Source: Antedon mediterranea (lineage: Eukaryota > Echinodermata > Crinoidea > Comatulida > Antedonidae). Taken from it: a stretch of DNA of 64,000 bases. Shown here one piece after another: positions 47,885 to 58,382 of this stretch; the stretch's first letter is position 1; every line of letters begins with the position of its first letter. The stretch lies in assembly GCF_964355755.1 (NCBI RefSeq), contig NC_092677.1, positions 15,534,101 through 15,598,100 on the forward strand, in the 5' to 3' direction. The position numbers and the translations under genes are program-made. The notes under the pieces were generated by a model. It had not been told where the DNA came from. It did not search any database and was given only the letters and a program-made list of their open reading frames with translations.

Positions 47885-49204
47885 ATGGATATATATGACT
47901 GGTGTATTAAACACAAGGTCGATCCTAGTCATGCTATTGCATTAAGGGGTGTATTGAAGGCCAATTATAGTCACGATAGAATACCTAATGCATTCAAAGA
48001 AATAGATCGATCCCAGGTTGTTGAAGTTATAGATGAAACAGATATCACTTTTCAATTACTACTTTCGTTTTCCAAACCTGTAGTAGATCTAAATATCCCC
48101 ACAACCATTGACCACACAGATAACGAAAACTGGACTATTATAAAATGGGATGGGAAGACCCCAGAAAAGGACACCCATATCCTACCCACAGATTTCCAGG
48201 GACAACTACAAACATTTCTCTTAGAACATGGGAAAACCCTGAACGATCTTAGGCTAGATTCCATCCCCTCCGACACCAAAGAAGTAGTAGTAAAACACCT
48301 AATAGGCAACAACGTGCCCCGTACGGCCGGTGTTCGTCGGTTACGACAGTTTTCGGGACGGGTGCCAATCCCTTCAAATGAGGTAGACTTTGAGACTTGG
48401 TCTCAACTAGTCCAACAACTTTTAAGGGATGATAGCTTATCACAGGCTGAACAAAAGAGCATCTTAAGTCAAAGTCTCTTTCCTCCAGCACTTAATATCC
48501 TAAATAAAGTGACTGATAAATCAACTGCTAGGGAATGCCATGATGTACTTAATGAGGTCTATGGTTTGGCAGTGGATGCAGATGACCTCTATACTCTATT
48601 TAGGGAGACATATCAGTCGGAAGGGGAACTGCCCTCTAAATTTTTAATGCGCCTAGATGAAAATCTAACTAGGGCAACAAAGGCTGGGGCAGTTGGGGTA
48701 GCAAAGGCTGACCATATGAGACTAGCTCAATTTGTCCGTGGGCTAGTATATGACGAGATGCTATCATCTACATTAAACCTGAAACAACGCAAATCAAATC
48801 CCCCTACTTATTTAACACTGATTAAAGAAGTTAGAAGTGAGGAAATTAATAGTAGGGCTAGGGCAGAAAAGCGAACACCTAAGGCAGTTAGTGCCAAGGC
48901 TGCGTTATGTAGCTATGAAGCCCTTAGCCATGAGGTAGAAGTTCTTAGAACTGAGCTACATCACCTCAAATCAACACCAAGCCCACCAGAGTCCACCCCT
49001 AACCCAAAAACGCGTTCTTCACCTGCGCCAAACACTAGGCCTAAAATATGTTATAATTGTGGCGAGGATGGGCACCACATGAGGGGTTGTCCCAACCCAA
49101 CTAATGCCACATTAGTACAGCAGAAATTGGTCAAACGGTTTAATCAGGCGGGAAACGGCAGAGGGCATCCGGGAAGAAGGGACAACGGTCTGCCCCATCA
49201 GTAA
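47885..49204 (+). CDS. gag: Gag polyprotein, PNMA-like
   Basis: 439 aa from ATG 47885 (context TACCATGG; no ATG lies upstream in frame near it). The N-terminus MDIYDWCIKHKVDPSHAIAL has the 'WC....DP..A' pattern of paraneoplastic Ma (PNMA) proteins. The capsid part (VDFETWSQLVQQLL, SQSLFPPALNIL, ARECHDVLNEVYG, YQSEGELPSKFLMRLDENL) also follows PNMA capsids. A single CCHC zinc knuckle (CYNCGEDGHHMRGC) sits near the C-terminus, followed by a basic tail. It forms the retrotransposon particle and binds RNA. It overlaps the pol frame by about 60 nt (49144-49204). Confidence 0.92.
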   Translation: MDIYDWCIKHKVDPSHAIALRGVLKANYSHDRIPNAFKEIDRSQVVEVIDETDITFQLLLSFSKPVVDLNIPTTIDHTDNENWTIIKWDGKTPEKDTHILPTDFQGQLQTFLLEHGKTLNDLRLDSIPSDTKEVVVKHLIGNNVPRTAGVRRLRQFSGRVPIPSNEVDFETWSQLVQQLLRDDSLSQAEQKSILSQSLFPPALNILNKVTDKSTARECHDVLNEVYGLAVDADDLYTLFRETYQSEGELPSKFLMRLDENLTRATKAGAVGVAKADHMRLAQFVRGLVYDEMLSSTLNLKQRKSNPPTYLTLIKEVRSEEINSRARAEKRTPKAVSAKAALCSYEALSHEVEVLRTELHHLKSTPSPPESTPNPKTRSSPAPNTRPKICYNCGEDGHHMRGCPNPTNATLVQQKLVKRFNQAGNGRGHPGRRDNGLPHQ

Positions 49205-52200
49205 AAAGGTCCCAACAAAAGAGAAAGGGAAACACTGGAACAAAAACATCCAATAATTTACTCCATAGTGCAATATCACAAACTAATAATCTTATAGGCG
49301 ACCCTAGTGTCGTAACAATAATTGTTGACGGTCATATATGTAATGCAATGTTAGATACAGGCTCGCAGGTTACATGTATCAGTGAAGACTTTTATAAAGA
49401 TAAATTAAGGGATAAGCCTATATACCCATTAACCGATTTAATAGTAACTGGTGCTGGCGGTCAGAACGTACCTTATCTAGGTTATATAGAGGTCAATTTA
49501 ACGTTTCCTAAAGTCCAGACGGGCTATACTAAACAATTCCCAACATTAGCTTTAGTGTGCCCCAAATTAGGGAAGGGACTGTCTATGTTAATGGGCACCA
49601 ACACCAGTATAGTTCGGGATCTGGCCACTGGCTGGACAAATACTAAGAAAAAGGGAAGGAAAGTAGGCCCCATACACTCTGCTTGGGCTGAAGTGTATAA
49701 AGAGGATAAGGCTAAGAAAGATAAACTAGGCCCCGTTAAAATATGTTCTCCTATGACAATACCTAGAGGAAAAATAGTAGAGGTAGAATGTGTTATAAAG
49801 AACACAGTACACCCTAACTTAGATGTGTTAATTGAAGCATCCCCGGATACCCCACTTCCTGGAGGGCTTTTAATCACACCCTTAATAGTCAAGTTAGAAC
49901 ATATGGGCCCAGTTAAACTTAGAGTTCCTTTGTCAAATTCTAGTAAAGAAATTAGGCTAAATAGAAACTTTAAGATTGCCACTGCTTTCATCCCCCAGTC
50001 TATAACGCATCACAGTCCGGAAGTTCACTGTAACTCAAGTACGGCCTCAAACAATTTTAATTTTGATAGCTCGCCAATTTCACATATAGATAAGGCGAAA
50101 TTTATTAATTTACTTAATAATCATCCGAATGTTTTTTCAAAGAATGATTTAGATATAGGGAGAACTTCGGCTGTAAAACATAAAATACACCTAACTAATG
50201 ACACCCCATTCCGTCAACCTTGTAGGAGGATACCCCCATCTGATTTCAATGATGCTAGGGACCACATTCAAGATTTATTAAGGAAGAATATCATTAGAGA
50301 GTCCGAAAGCCAGTATAGTTCTCCTATAGTATTAGTCAGGAAAAAGAAGACTAACGAAATTCGATTATGTATAGATTACAGACTTCTAAATTCTAGGACG
50401 GTTAGGGACCAATACAACGTCCCCAACATTGAAGATGCCCTTACAACCTTACGTGGTGCCAAATGGTTCTCATGTCTTGACCTCAAATCAGGCTATTACC
50501 AAATTGAAATGGCTGAGGAGGATAAAGCAAAAACTGCATTTTGGTGCCCATTGGGATTCTATGAATTTAACCGAATGCCCCAAGGGATCACTAATGCCCC
50601 CGCCACCTTCCAGCGACTAATGGAGAAGTGCATGGGGGAGTTAACATTCTCCGACGTTCTAGTTTATTTAGATGACTTACTAGTTTTTTCAACCACACTA
50701 GACGAACACCTAGCTAAGTTAGACAAAGTATTATCTAGGCTTGAAGAGTATGGCTTGAAACTAAATCCAGACAAGTGCAATTTTGCCCAAACTTCCATTA
50801 AGTGCTTGGGCCATGTCATTTCAGAGGATGGGGTAAGCACTGACCCAGATAAGGTAGAGGCTGTCAAATCTTGGCCCCGCCCCTCAAATGTAAAAGAATT
50901 GAAATCATTTCTAGGTTTTGCTGGTTATTATCGACGATTTATACAGCATTATAGCCATATTGCCAAACCATTAAACCAACTTATGACTAAGTATGACCCA
51001 ATACGTAAACGAGGTAAAACGTTCAAAAAACCTAAATCCAATACTCCCTCAGAAAGGCGCCCTAGTCCTAATACCCCATTTGGTACTAACTGGTCCGAAT
51101 CATGTCAGGTGGCATTTGATGTACTAATAGATAAATTGTCTTCAGCCCCTATATTAGGATTCGCAGACTACAATTCACCATTTATTCTACATACCGACGC
51201 TAGCACAAGCGGGTTAGGTGCAGCCCTATATCAAGAGATAAATGGGATAAAGAGGGTAATTGCCTATGCTAGTCGTGGGTTATCCAAAAGTGAAGCCAAT
51301 TATCCTGCTCATAAATTAGAGTTTCTTGCCCTAAAATGGGCGGTGACTGAGAAATTTACTGACTATCTTTATGGTCAACGATTTGTAATTTACACCGATA
51401 ATAACCCCTTAACGTACGTGTTGACGACAGCTAAGCTTGACGCTACAGGTCAAAGGTGGCTTGCCGCCCTGGTCAATTACAACTTTGATATTAAATACAA
51501 AGCAGGTAGAAACAATCAAGATGCAGACGGTCTTAGTCGTCGCCCACATGACCCCCCTTCCAATGACTTTGAATACGAACAATATCAAGAGAAAGCTGAC
51601 GAAGTGTTAGGTAGAGTAAAATTTTCATCCTGTTCGTTCACAGCAGTCTGTAATGCTAAAATAGTTAATAAGTCTACTATACCTAATGATACAACACCCT
51701 TAGTTGAGTCAGTTAGTGATTCTCCTGATGCAATCCCCGCCATCTATGATAACCCTATTAGGCCTATAGATGGGCAGTCAACCTTGCCTAATGTTACTGC
51801 AGCGGAGTGGGTAGAGCATCAACAACAAGACCCTAATATAAAACCTATTTTTAAATTTGTATATAACAAACGGAAACCTACACAAGATGAACTCACAAAA
51901 TTACCCGAGGAAACTAGGCTACTCCTGAGACAGTTTGATAAATTATTGGTAAAAGATAATATTCTATACCGCCAATTTGTAAATAATATCGGAGCTATGC
52001 AATTGCAATTAGTACTTCCAACCGCTTATAGAGATAAAGCATTTACTGGCTTACATGATGACATTGGTCACCCTGGGATGGAACGGACCTTGGATCTTGC
52101 CCGATCCAGATTTTATTGGCCTCGTATGTCCTCCCAAATTGAAGATAAATGTAGGTGTTGTGAACGATGTGTCCGAAGAAAGGCCCGTGCTACCAAAGCA

Positions 52201-53694
52201 GCCCCCCTAGTTAGTGTCAGAACCACCATGCCTATGGAATTAATGTGTATTGACTTTCTGTCTATAGAACCTGATTCTAAGGATACTAGAAATGTATTAG
52301 TTGTGACTGACCATTTCACTAGATATGCTATTGCTATCCCAACTAAGGACCAAAAAGCCCCCACAGTAGCAAAAGCTCTGTGGAATAATGTCTTTCAACA
52401 TTATGGCTTTCCAAAACAATTACATTCAGATCAAGGCAGAGATTTCGAATCAAAAGTTATCCAAGATTTATGTAAATATTTAGGAGTAAGAAAATCTCGT
52501 ACAACCCCATACCATCCCCAGGGTAATGGTCAGGTAGAACGGTTTAACCAAACCCTGCTTAAAATGCTAGGCACTCTAGAAAACCAAAAGAAAGAACATT
52601 GGCGAGACCATGTTGCACCCTTAGTGCATGCATACAATTGTACTAAGAATGATGCTACGGGAATGTCCCCATATTATTTAATGTTTGGTAGAGAAGCCCG
52701 CCTCCCAATTGACATCCAACTAGGTATTGACCCAAATCAAAATGGTTCACTTTCTCCAAGGGGATATGCCGACAAATTACGACATCGCCTAGAAACAGCA
52801 CACAAATTAGCCCAGGAAATGGCAACCAAGAAAGCTAATGCCAATAAAGCCCGATATGATAGTAAAGTGCGTGAATGCACTATTTGCAAGGGTGATAGGG
52901 TACTAGTAAAAAATGTGCGCTTAAGGGGTAAACATAAACTTGCGGATAGGTGGGAAGAAACTATTTATGTGGTTTTGGAACAAATAGGGGACAACCCTGT
53001 GTACAAGATAGAACCTGAAGATAGTGATGGTCCTACTAGAACATTGCATAGAAATATGCTACTCCCATGTAGGTTTGCTACAGCAAAGGAAACTCCCCCT
53101 AAAAGTGGTACTAAAGAAAAACAAAGACAGAGAAAGCCTGTCACTCGACAAGGGCACAAAACGCCTAAGTCAACTGTCCCACAGCCAGAACTATCTGGAC
53201 ATGAAACAAGTGATAGTGATTTAGATTATTACATTCCAAATTCAGTTCGCACACTTCAACAACCAACAGATCCATCTATACCTCCTAATCTGGGTAATGA
53301 CCAAAACGTGGCTCAAACTATTATTGACACCCCAATTGTTAACGAAATAGAACCTCAGATCAATGAGGAAGATGTAATAGTTAACCATGATATTAATGAT
53401 TTCGAAGATGCTGTTATTCATAATTTAGACAACAATGATAATGTTAATATTGATAATGCTAATAATGAGCCTGATATTCAACCCGATGTCCACGAACCAC
53501 AGGCTAATACAGATGATACCTTACGTCCTAAACGGCTAAGAACACAGCCAGAAAGGTTAGGTTATTTTGCTCCCGGCCAACAAGTTACATCAACTTCTAA
53601 TATGGTGGTCCAAGTCATTGGGATGCAAAACCAAATGTTTGCTGATATGATGCAATCTCAATTATCACTTTTAAGAGGCTCTAAGCCGAATTAA
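49144..53694 (+). CDS. pol: Pol polyprotein (protease, RT, RNase H, integrase)
   Basis: The frame opens after a stop at 49141-49143 and runs to TAA at 53694. The first ATG is 49348, but frameshift entry near 49156 is likely. Order: aspartic protease (LDTGSQ), RT (LCIDYRLLN; YLDDLLVFS at about 50665), RNase H (ILHTDAS, YTDNNPL), integrase zinc finger (HDDIGHPGMERTL ... CRCCERC), catalytic core with D, D and E (CIDFLSIE, LHSDQGRDFE, NGQVERFNQ), a GPY-like region, and a long acidic/low-complexity tail (PRPKRLRTQPERLGY-like end). All catalytic residues seen are intact. The 1448 codons from the ATG are uninterrupted. Confidence 0.95.
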   Translation, partial: SGGKRQRASGKKGQRSAPSVKRSQQKRKGNTGTKTSNNLLHSAISQTNNLIGDPSVVTIIVDGHICNAMLDTGSQVTCISEDFYKDKLRDKPIYPLTDLIVTGAGGQNVPYLGYIEVNLTFPKVQTGYTKQFPTLALVCPKLGKGLSMLMGTNTSIVRDLATGWTNTKKKGRKVGPIHSAWAEVYKEDKAKKDKLGPVKICSPMTIPRGKIVEVECVIKNTVHPNLDVLIEASPDTPLPGGLLITPLIVKLEHMGPVKLRVPLSNSSKEIRLNRNFKIATAFIPQSITHHSPEVHCNSSTASNNFNFDSSPISHIDKAKFINLLNNHPNVFSKNDLDIGRTSAVKHKIHLTNDTPFRQPCRRIPPSDFNDARDHIQDLLRKNIIRESESQYSSPIVLVRKKKTNEIRLCIDYRLLNSRTVRDQYNVPNIEDALTTLRGAKWFSCLDLKSGYYQIEMAEEDKAKTAFWCPLGFYEFNRMPQGITNAPATFQRLMEKCMGELTFSDVLVYLDDLLVFSTTLDEHLAKLDKVLSRLEEYGLKLNPDKCNFAQTSIKCLGHVISEDGVSTDPDKVEAVKSWPRPSNVKELKSFLGFAGYYRRFIQHYSHIAKPLNQLMTKYDPIRKRGKTFKKPKSNTPSERRPSPNTPFGTNWSESCQVAFDVLIDKLSSAPILGFADYNSPFILHTDASTSGLGAALYQEINGIKRVIAYASRGLSKSEANYPAHKLEFLALKWAVTEKFTDYLYGQRFVIYTDNNPLTYVLTTAKLDATGQRWLAALVNYNFDIKYKAGRNNQDADGLSRRPHDPPSNDFEYEQYQEKADEVLGRVKFSSCSFTAVCNAKIVNKSTIPNDTTPLVESVSDSPDAIPAIYDNPIRPIDGQSTLPNVTAAEWVEHQQQDPNIKPIFKFVYNKRKPTQDELTKLPEETRLLLRQFDKLLVKDNILYRQFVNNIGAMQLQLVLPTAYRDKAFTGLHDDIGHPGMERTLDLARSRFYWPRMSSQIEDKCRCCERCVRRKARATKAAPLVSVRTTMPMELMCIDFLSIEPDSKDTRNVLVVTDHFTRYAIAIPTKDQKAPTVAKALWNNVFQHYGFPKQLHSDQGRDFESKVIQDLCKYLGVRKSRTTPYHPQGNGQVERFNQTLLKMLGTLENQKKEHWRDHVAPLVHAYNCTKNDATGMSPYYLMFGREARLPIDIQLGIDPNQNGSLSPRGYADKLRHRLETAHKLAQEMATKKANANKARYDSKVRECTICKGDRVLVKNVRLRGKHKLADRWEETIYVVLEQIGDNPVYKIEPEDSDGPTRTLHRNMLLPCRFATAKETPPKSGTKEKQRQRKPVTRQGHKTPKSTVPQPELSGHETSDSDLDYYIPNSVRTLQQPTDPSIPPNLGNDQNVAQTIIDTPIVNEIEPQINEEDVIVNHDINDFEDAVIHNLDNNDNVNIDNANNEPDIQPDVHEPQANTDDTLRPKRLRTQPERLGYFAPGQQVTSTSNMVVQVIGMQNQMFADMMQSQLSLLRGSKPN
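49150..49213 (+). promoter_or_regulatory. -1 ribosomal frameshift signal between gag and pol
   Basis: G GGA AAC (49150-49156) in the gag frame is a canonical slippery heptamer, and pol lies in the -1 frame. Six nt later GGGCA (49163-49167) pairs with TGCCC (49191-49195) and CCG (49169-49171) with CGG (49186-49188). Loop GGGA (49179-49182) could pair with TCCC (49210-49213), giving a pseudoknot. The same heptamer is used by simian type D retrovirus gag-pro. Confidence 0.65.
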
Positions 53695-53920
53695 TTTTAT
53701 AATGTTATTTTTACTATATGTTTATATATACACGCCAATTTTGATTCCTTTTCAATGTAATATTTTTTTTTCACTGTATATTTTATGTATTAAGACAGGT
53801 GAATTACGATCAAACAACTAAATGGTGACGTAGTTAAGCACTACTTTTAATGTAAATGTTGGTTACCATTGAGTTTGTTGAGCGTCGTCCGGGGACGGAC
53901 GAATATTTTGGCAGGGTGAG
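53695..53920 (+). other. Pol 3' region and polypurine tract
   Basis: Noncoding. The last bases before the 3' LTR, GGCAGGGTGAG, are purine-rich and serve as the candidate plus-strand primer. An inverted GTCCGGGGACGGAC word lies just upstream (53888-53901). Confidence 0.5.
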
Positions 53921-55173
53921 TGTAACCCAGGCTACAAAAGTAGGCCAGTCAAAGAAGATGAAGGGTAACCCAGGCCACAAAAGTGTGCCAGTCCAAGGAA
54001 ATTGCAACATTTACACATTCCTACTTCCTTACAAACAAAGAAAGTACTGACCAACATACTTTAAGTATGAGCTAATTATTTTAAGGATAAACTATTAGCT
54101 GATCAAACTCCAAATAAGGAAATAGGGCCACCATCATCTACCATTAGATAATGGTCCAGGAATGTATTTCGGAACAACAGGGTGGGGCCAAGACATATAA
54201 AAAAGACTGCAGAGTTGGGAAAAATCACAACTCAACTCTAAATCTATTGAGAGCAGTCAGGTCCTCCCTGATACTTTTTGTACGTTCTGAAAGAAGTTGT
54301 ATTTACACTTATTCCTTGCTCAACAAATTCAGGTAAGATAACCAACATAAACTTATTATTTTGTAGCGTAAGTAACATAGCTAAGTCCTTTAGTTGTACT
54401 TGTTAACTACATATAGGATACTACTTTTATGTTTATCATTGCTTGTTGTCCAACAATGAATTTATTATCTTAGATACAACTTGATATATTGTAAATATGT
54501 ACTATATGTTTGACCACCTTATATCGTATTGATTGTATGTTTATATGTAAGTTAGAGTGTAGTAATAAGACCCTGTCATTATATACTCACTAGGCTATGA
54601 TTTATTAGCTAATCCTAAATTATCCTTGAATGAAGCCTGTATAGAGAATTCTGTAGTTATAGGAATTAAATACAAAAAGGCTACCGTAGTAGACAACTCA
54701 ACTCTAAATCTATTGAGAGCAGTCAGGTCCTCCCTGATACTTTTTGTACGTTCTGAAAGAAGTTGTATTTACACTTATTCCTTGCTCAACAAATTCAGGT
54801 TGAGGGAAGATTGCCTAAGTTGGATTCTGTGTGTAAAGTCCACAGCCAGACGAGGGAATCGGTGGAGTGTATAAGCATCAAACTTCGAACGGGTTTACCA
54901 CACCAAAAAGGGGACAAGCTCGACCACTGCCAGTTGTCAACAAACTTAAGTTTGACTTGTTATCTAAATCTTTAAGCATACTTAATTATAAGTCGCATAT
55001 TGTATAATTTGTATTATGATTTAGAATAATAACACATCTACTATAAGCCAACTATTTTGTACTCTTTTATTTATTATCTATGTGTGTCTAGTGCCGCTGC
55101 CCCAATCAACTCGAACCCCGCTCACCTCAACCCTAAGTCGATAATCTTTTGTGTTGTGTGTAGAGCGGTTACA
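53921..55173 (+). repeat. 3' LTR
   Basis: Same length and, in all blocks compared, same sequence as 46402-47654. The internal repeats are at 54227-54334 and 54693-54800. Ends GGTTACA next to LINE sequence. Confidence 0.95.
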
Positions 55174-55585
55174 TTGACATATTAAAAAAGGTTTCAATGT
55201 CCAATTTATCGAATCCTTTCAGTATTTTAAATACTTGGATCAGAGAAGCTTTCTTTCTTCTATAAACTAACGTAGGAAGATCAAGTATTTTTAGCCTACA
55301 TACATACTCTGTACCCCTTAGTTCCGGAATGAATCGGGTGGCTTTTTGTTGTAGCTTCTCCAACCTATCCTCATCCGCTAAAATCTTAGGAACCCAGACA
55401 TTATTACAGTATTCCAGGGTTGGACGGAAAGCGACTTGTATAACAGCTAAAAACTCTAAGGGTCCAAAAATTTAAACGCTCGATATATAATACCTAACTC
55501 CCTGTTAGCAGAAGAAATTACATGGGACACATGAGATCTAAAACTCAGCTTATCGTCAATAGGTCTTTCATCTCACTTACAGCTT

Positions 55586-55815
55586 CCAGTCAATTTGACT
55601 GTTTGTATCTGGATTTCCACAAGGCCTTTGATAAGGTGCCTCATTGTTGTTTATTGAGGAAACTTAAATGTTATGGAATAAAAGGAAAATTATTAAATTG
55701 GATTAAGTCTTTTCTGTCTGGAAGAAAACAACTAGTTTCAGTAGAAGGAATCAAGTCTAAGTGGAGAGATGCTGTTAGCGGAGTTCCGCAAGGGAGTGTA
55801 TTAGGTCCTGAATTT
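55586..55815 (+). pseudogene. Inverted middle segment of the LINE RT
   Basis: The plus strand reads CLYLDFHKAFDKVPH ... SGVPQGSVLGPE, exactly the part missing from the minus-strand RT between LIDW and the C-terminal region. The word CCAGTCAAT occurs at both breakpoints (about 55588 and 55820). The FADD box has been lost. Confidence 0.85.
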
Positions 55816-55820
55816 TGCCA

Positions 55821-56916
55821 GTCAATAAGAACCTCTAAAAGCTGAGTTGAACAAGATCTGCCCGACCTGAAACCATGCTGAGCAACGGAAAAAAGGGAAT
55901 TTAATTCAAAATGTTTCACAATCTCATCTCTAACAAATGTTTCCATTGTTTTACATAAGTTTGATGTTAGGCTTACCGGTCGATAGTTTAGGGGAGCTGA
56001 CTTGTCTCCTTTCTTATAGAGCGGAACGACATCGGCATATTTCCAGGATTCTGGAACCAAACCCTCATTCATTAATTTATTAAAAATAACTGCGAATGCT
56101 TCACCCAAAATATCTGAATTTTCTTTTAAAATCCTTGAATGGATCTCATCCGGACCTGGCGACTTACAGATGTCTAAACCACTTAAATATTTAGTTATAT
56201 CAGACGCTAAAAACTTCATATCATTGACCGGAATTATATCTGGTTTATCAGCCATTTCAGGAAACTCCTCAAGGTTCTCCACTGTAAAAACTCCAATAAA
56301 CGATTCATTAAATAATTCAGCTTTATTTATTTTTGACGACACAAAATTTCCCTCATCATCTTTTAAGTCTGGAATAAAAGGCTTATATTTTCGCTGACTA
56401 TTTATATGCCAAAAGGATTTTGGATTTATTTTAACATCTGACGCAATTTTTTTTCTCTAAAGAAGCTCTTGCCTTGCGGACTTCATCGGTAGCTTGATTC
56501 CTAGCTAAAACAAAGCTATTCCAATTTCTCTGATTCTTACATTTAAGATACTTATTCCATGCTTTGTGTTTAACTTTGATTATATTTTCTATCTCTTTAT
56601 TAAACCATAGTTTTCTAAATGACAGAACTGCATGATCGCTCTTGCCTAGAGGGGGACCATATATAATCGCATCAACGAAACATTCTTCTCGTGTAAAAAT
56701 TAAATCCAATGTACTTGGTACGTCGCTACCGCGAAAACGCGTAGGTTCTACACAATGCAGAAACCAAAAAACCTCCTCTGAAATATTTTCAAAAAAATCT
56801 GAAGTATCTGAATCACCTTGAGATTCCATTCTAACCCAATCGATATTCCTATAATTAAAGTCTCCTGCAACTAAAAGAAAATCTGCTTGAAATTGGTTTA
56901 CCTGCTCCAATACCAA
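55821..56916 (-). pseudogene. LINE endonuclease C-terminus and start of RT
   Basis: The first part has LVAGDFNYRNIDW, STLDLIFT and KSDHAVLSF, the catalytic end of the AP endonuclease. After a frame change, GLDICKSPGPDEIHSRILK, ADVVPLYKKGDKSAPLNYRP and AQHGFRSGRSCSTQLLE give the fingers of the reverse transcriptase. It stops at LIDWQ where the inverted segment begins. Confidence 0.85.
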
Positions 56917-56930
56917 ATTTAACTAGATTT

Positions 56931-58382
56931 AATTCGTCACTATGACGAATTATAGGTTATATGCATTGATTTAAATAAAGGTAATTGATTTTTAAAAGAT
57001 ATATTGAGTGATTGATTTTCTCAGAATCTTTAATTATTTATAATATATGATAGGACCTTGCTAACGCGAACACCATAGCCGGTATCACAATCCGATCAAA
57101 GATCCATATGCGTATAATGTCATAAACCACATTTGTTGTTACATAATAATAAAGACATAAGTTACTTTTTATCTAGATTTCATTATAAATCATGTGTATA
57201 ATCTATACACTAAGAAATAAATTTGAACAAACAATACGGATAATAAAAAAAAATCTTCTTTCGTTTCCCAAGGTGAGACTCGATCTCGGTACCTTGAATG
57301 CCATAGACACGAGCACAGACCATCGAGCCATACACAACTGACTAAAAGTTGTAGAAAAATTCCTCCGTGTATTTATGCAGTAACCACTTTGGTGCAAATA
57401 GATTATTACATACCGTAATGAATTATAATTTTTTACTATGATGACATCTTTAAAAATGTAAAAAAATGATGCATTGTCAAACTATATACTTTTAACTTTA
57501 ATATATGAACTTCTTAAGAAAGAAAGTTAATGTTAAGTTTGTTATTTCGGCCTAAGAAAATGTCATAATTTGTTTGATTCTCGAAATTATTTTTTTTAAA
57601 TTTAATATGCAATTAATGAGGCTTAATCAACTTTTGTTCTCTTAATTTGATAATAAATCATACATATGATACATACACTTCAAGAAAATGAAATAAAAAA
57701 TAGGTGTTCCCCAGCATTCTGACGATATATATTAATTTTAAAATTTAGCATTTCACCATTTTGTTAACTTATACGTGCGTAGCCTGTCACTTTAGACGTG
57801 CTCGTATAACGCAATTTCGAGTTGAAAAGTGAATCAAATATGATGATATTATTAAAGAAAGATTGTAAAACAGAAATCGGGCAAAAAAAGTGCGTATTAA
57901 CGTTTAACGCGCAGTGCGCGTGCAAAATCTGTGCACTCATGGCAATTTTTTAAACGCCTAAAATTGCCTGAAACGTACTCTAATTTCATCAAAAATAAAT
58001 TTTGACAATTTTGAACATTTTAAGTGCGCGTACGCAAGCGTTATATGCGCTACGCACGTAATTGTATTGCCATATGATGAAATATGACCTGACATTTATG
58101 AGTACCAACTTTTGTTTAATTGTGATTCATGCTTGTGAAGATATGATTACAAACGTGATTTCGTTAAATCGCGCGTAGACCACGTAATGATTGATTGCCC
58201 ACCGTAAAAACATAACCACATCGATTCCTGGGCATAAGGAATATACTCTGAAAAATTGACTTAGCTAGATGAAACTGATATCAAGATAATTCACGGACAA
58301 AATAGTGCTAAGGAAAGAATAAATAAATAAATAAAGATTTTGACAGAATCAAGAGGTTATATGCATGATAATGCATATAACC
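56931..58382. mobile_element. 1.4-kb noncoding insertion in the LINE endonuclease
   Basis: Terminal words GGTTATATGCAT (56955-56966) and ATGCATATAACC (58371-58382) form a 12-bp inverted repeat. Outside the left one is a hairpin (TTCGTCA-CTA-TGACGAA, 56936-56950). On the minus strand that hairpin is followed by TTAAAT and then CTAG|T, reminiscent of a Helitron 3' end. The right-hand end is itself palindromic. No coding. The class is unresolved. Confidence 0.5.
57255..57350 (-). mobile_element. tRNA-like (SINE head) segment
   Basis: On the minus strand, TGGCTCGATGGTCTG resembles an A box and GAGATCGAGTCTC a B box, about 45 nt apart. It could be a SINE head or tRNA pseudogene inside the 1.4-kb insertion. 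A functional cloverleaf was not established. Confidence 0.3.

Larger units (their letters stand above)
46402..55173 (+). mobile_element. Complete Ty3/Gypsy LTR retrotransposon (8772 bp)
   Basis: Two 1253-bp LTRs flank a tRNA-Lys primer site, gag and pol. The LTRs show no difference in the stretches compared (all three ORFs inside each are identical), which implies recent insertion. Both reading frames are open end to end. It lies in plus orientation inside the minus-strand LINE, between codons for FFNMS and LTIHYTRG. Flanking 4-6 bp (GTTAG left, TTGAC right) do not form a target duplication. The host is an intron of CD109-like copy B. Confidence 0.95.

Noticed and set aside
48052-50867. Minus-strand frames across gag and pol
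   Set aside because: Shadows of long intact plus-strand coding sequences.
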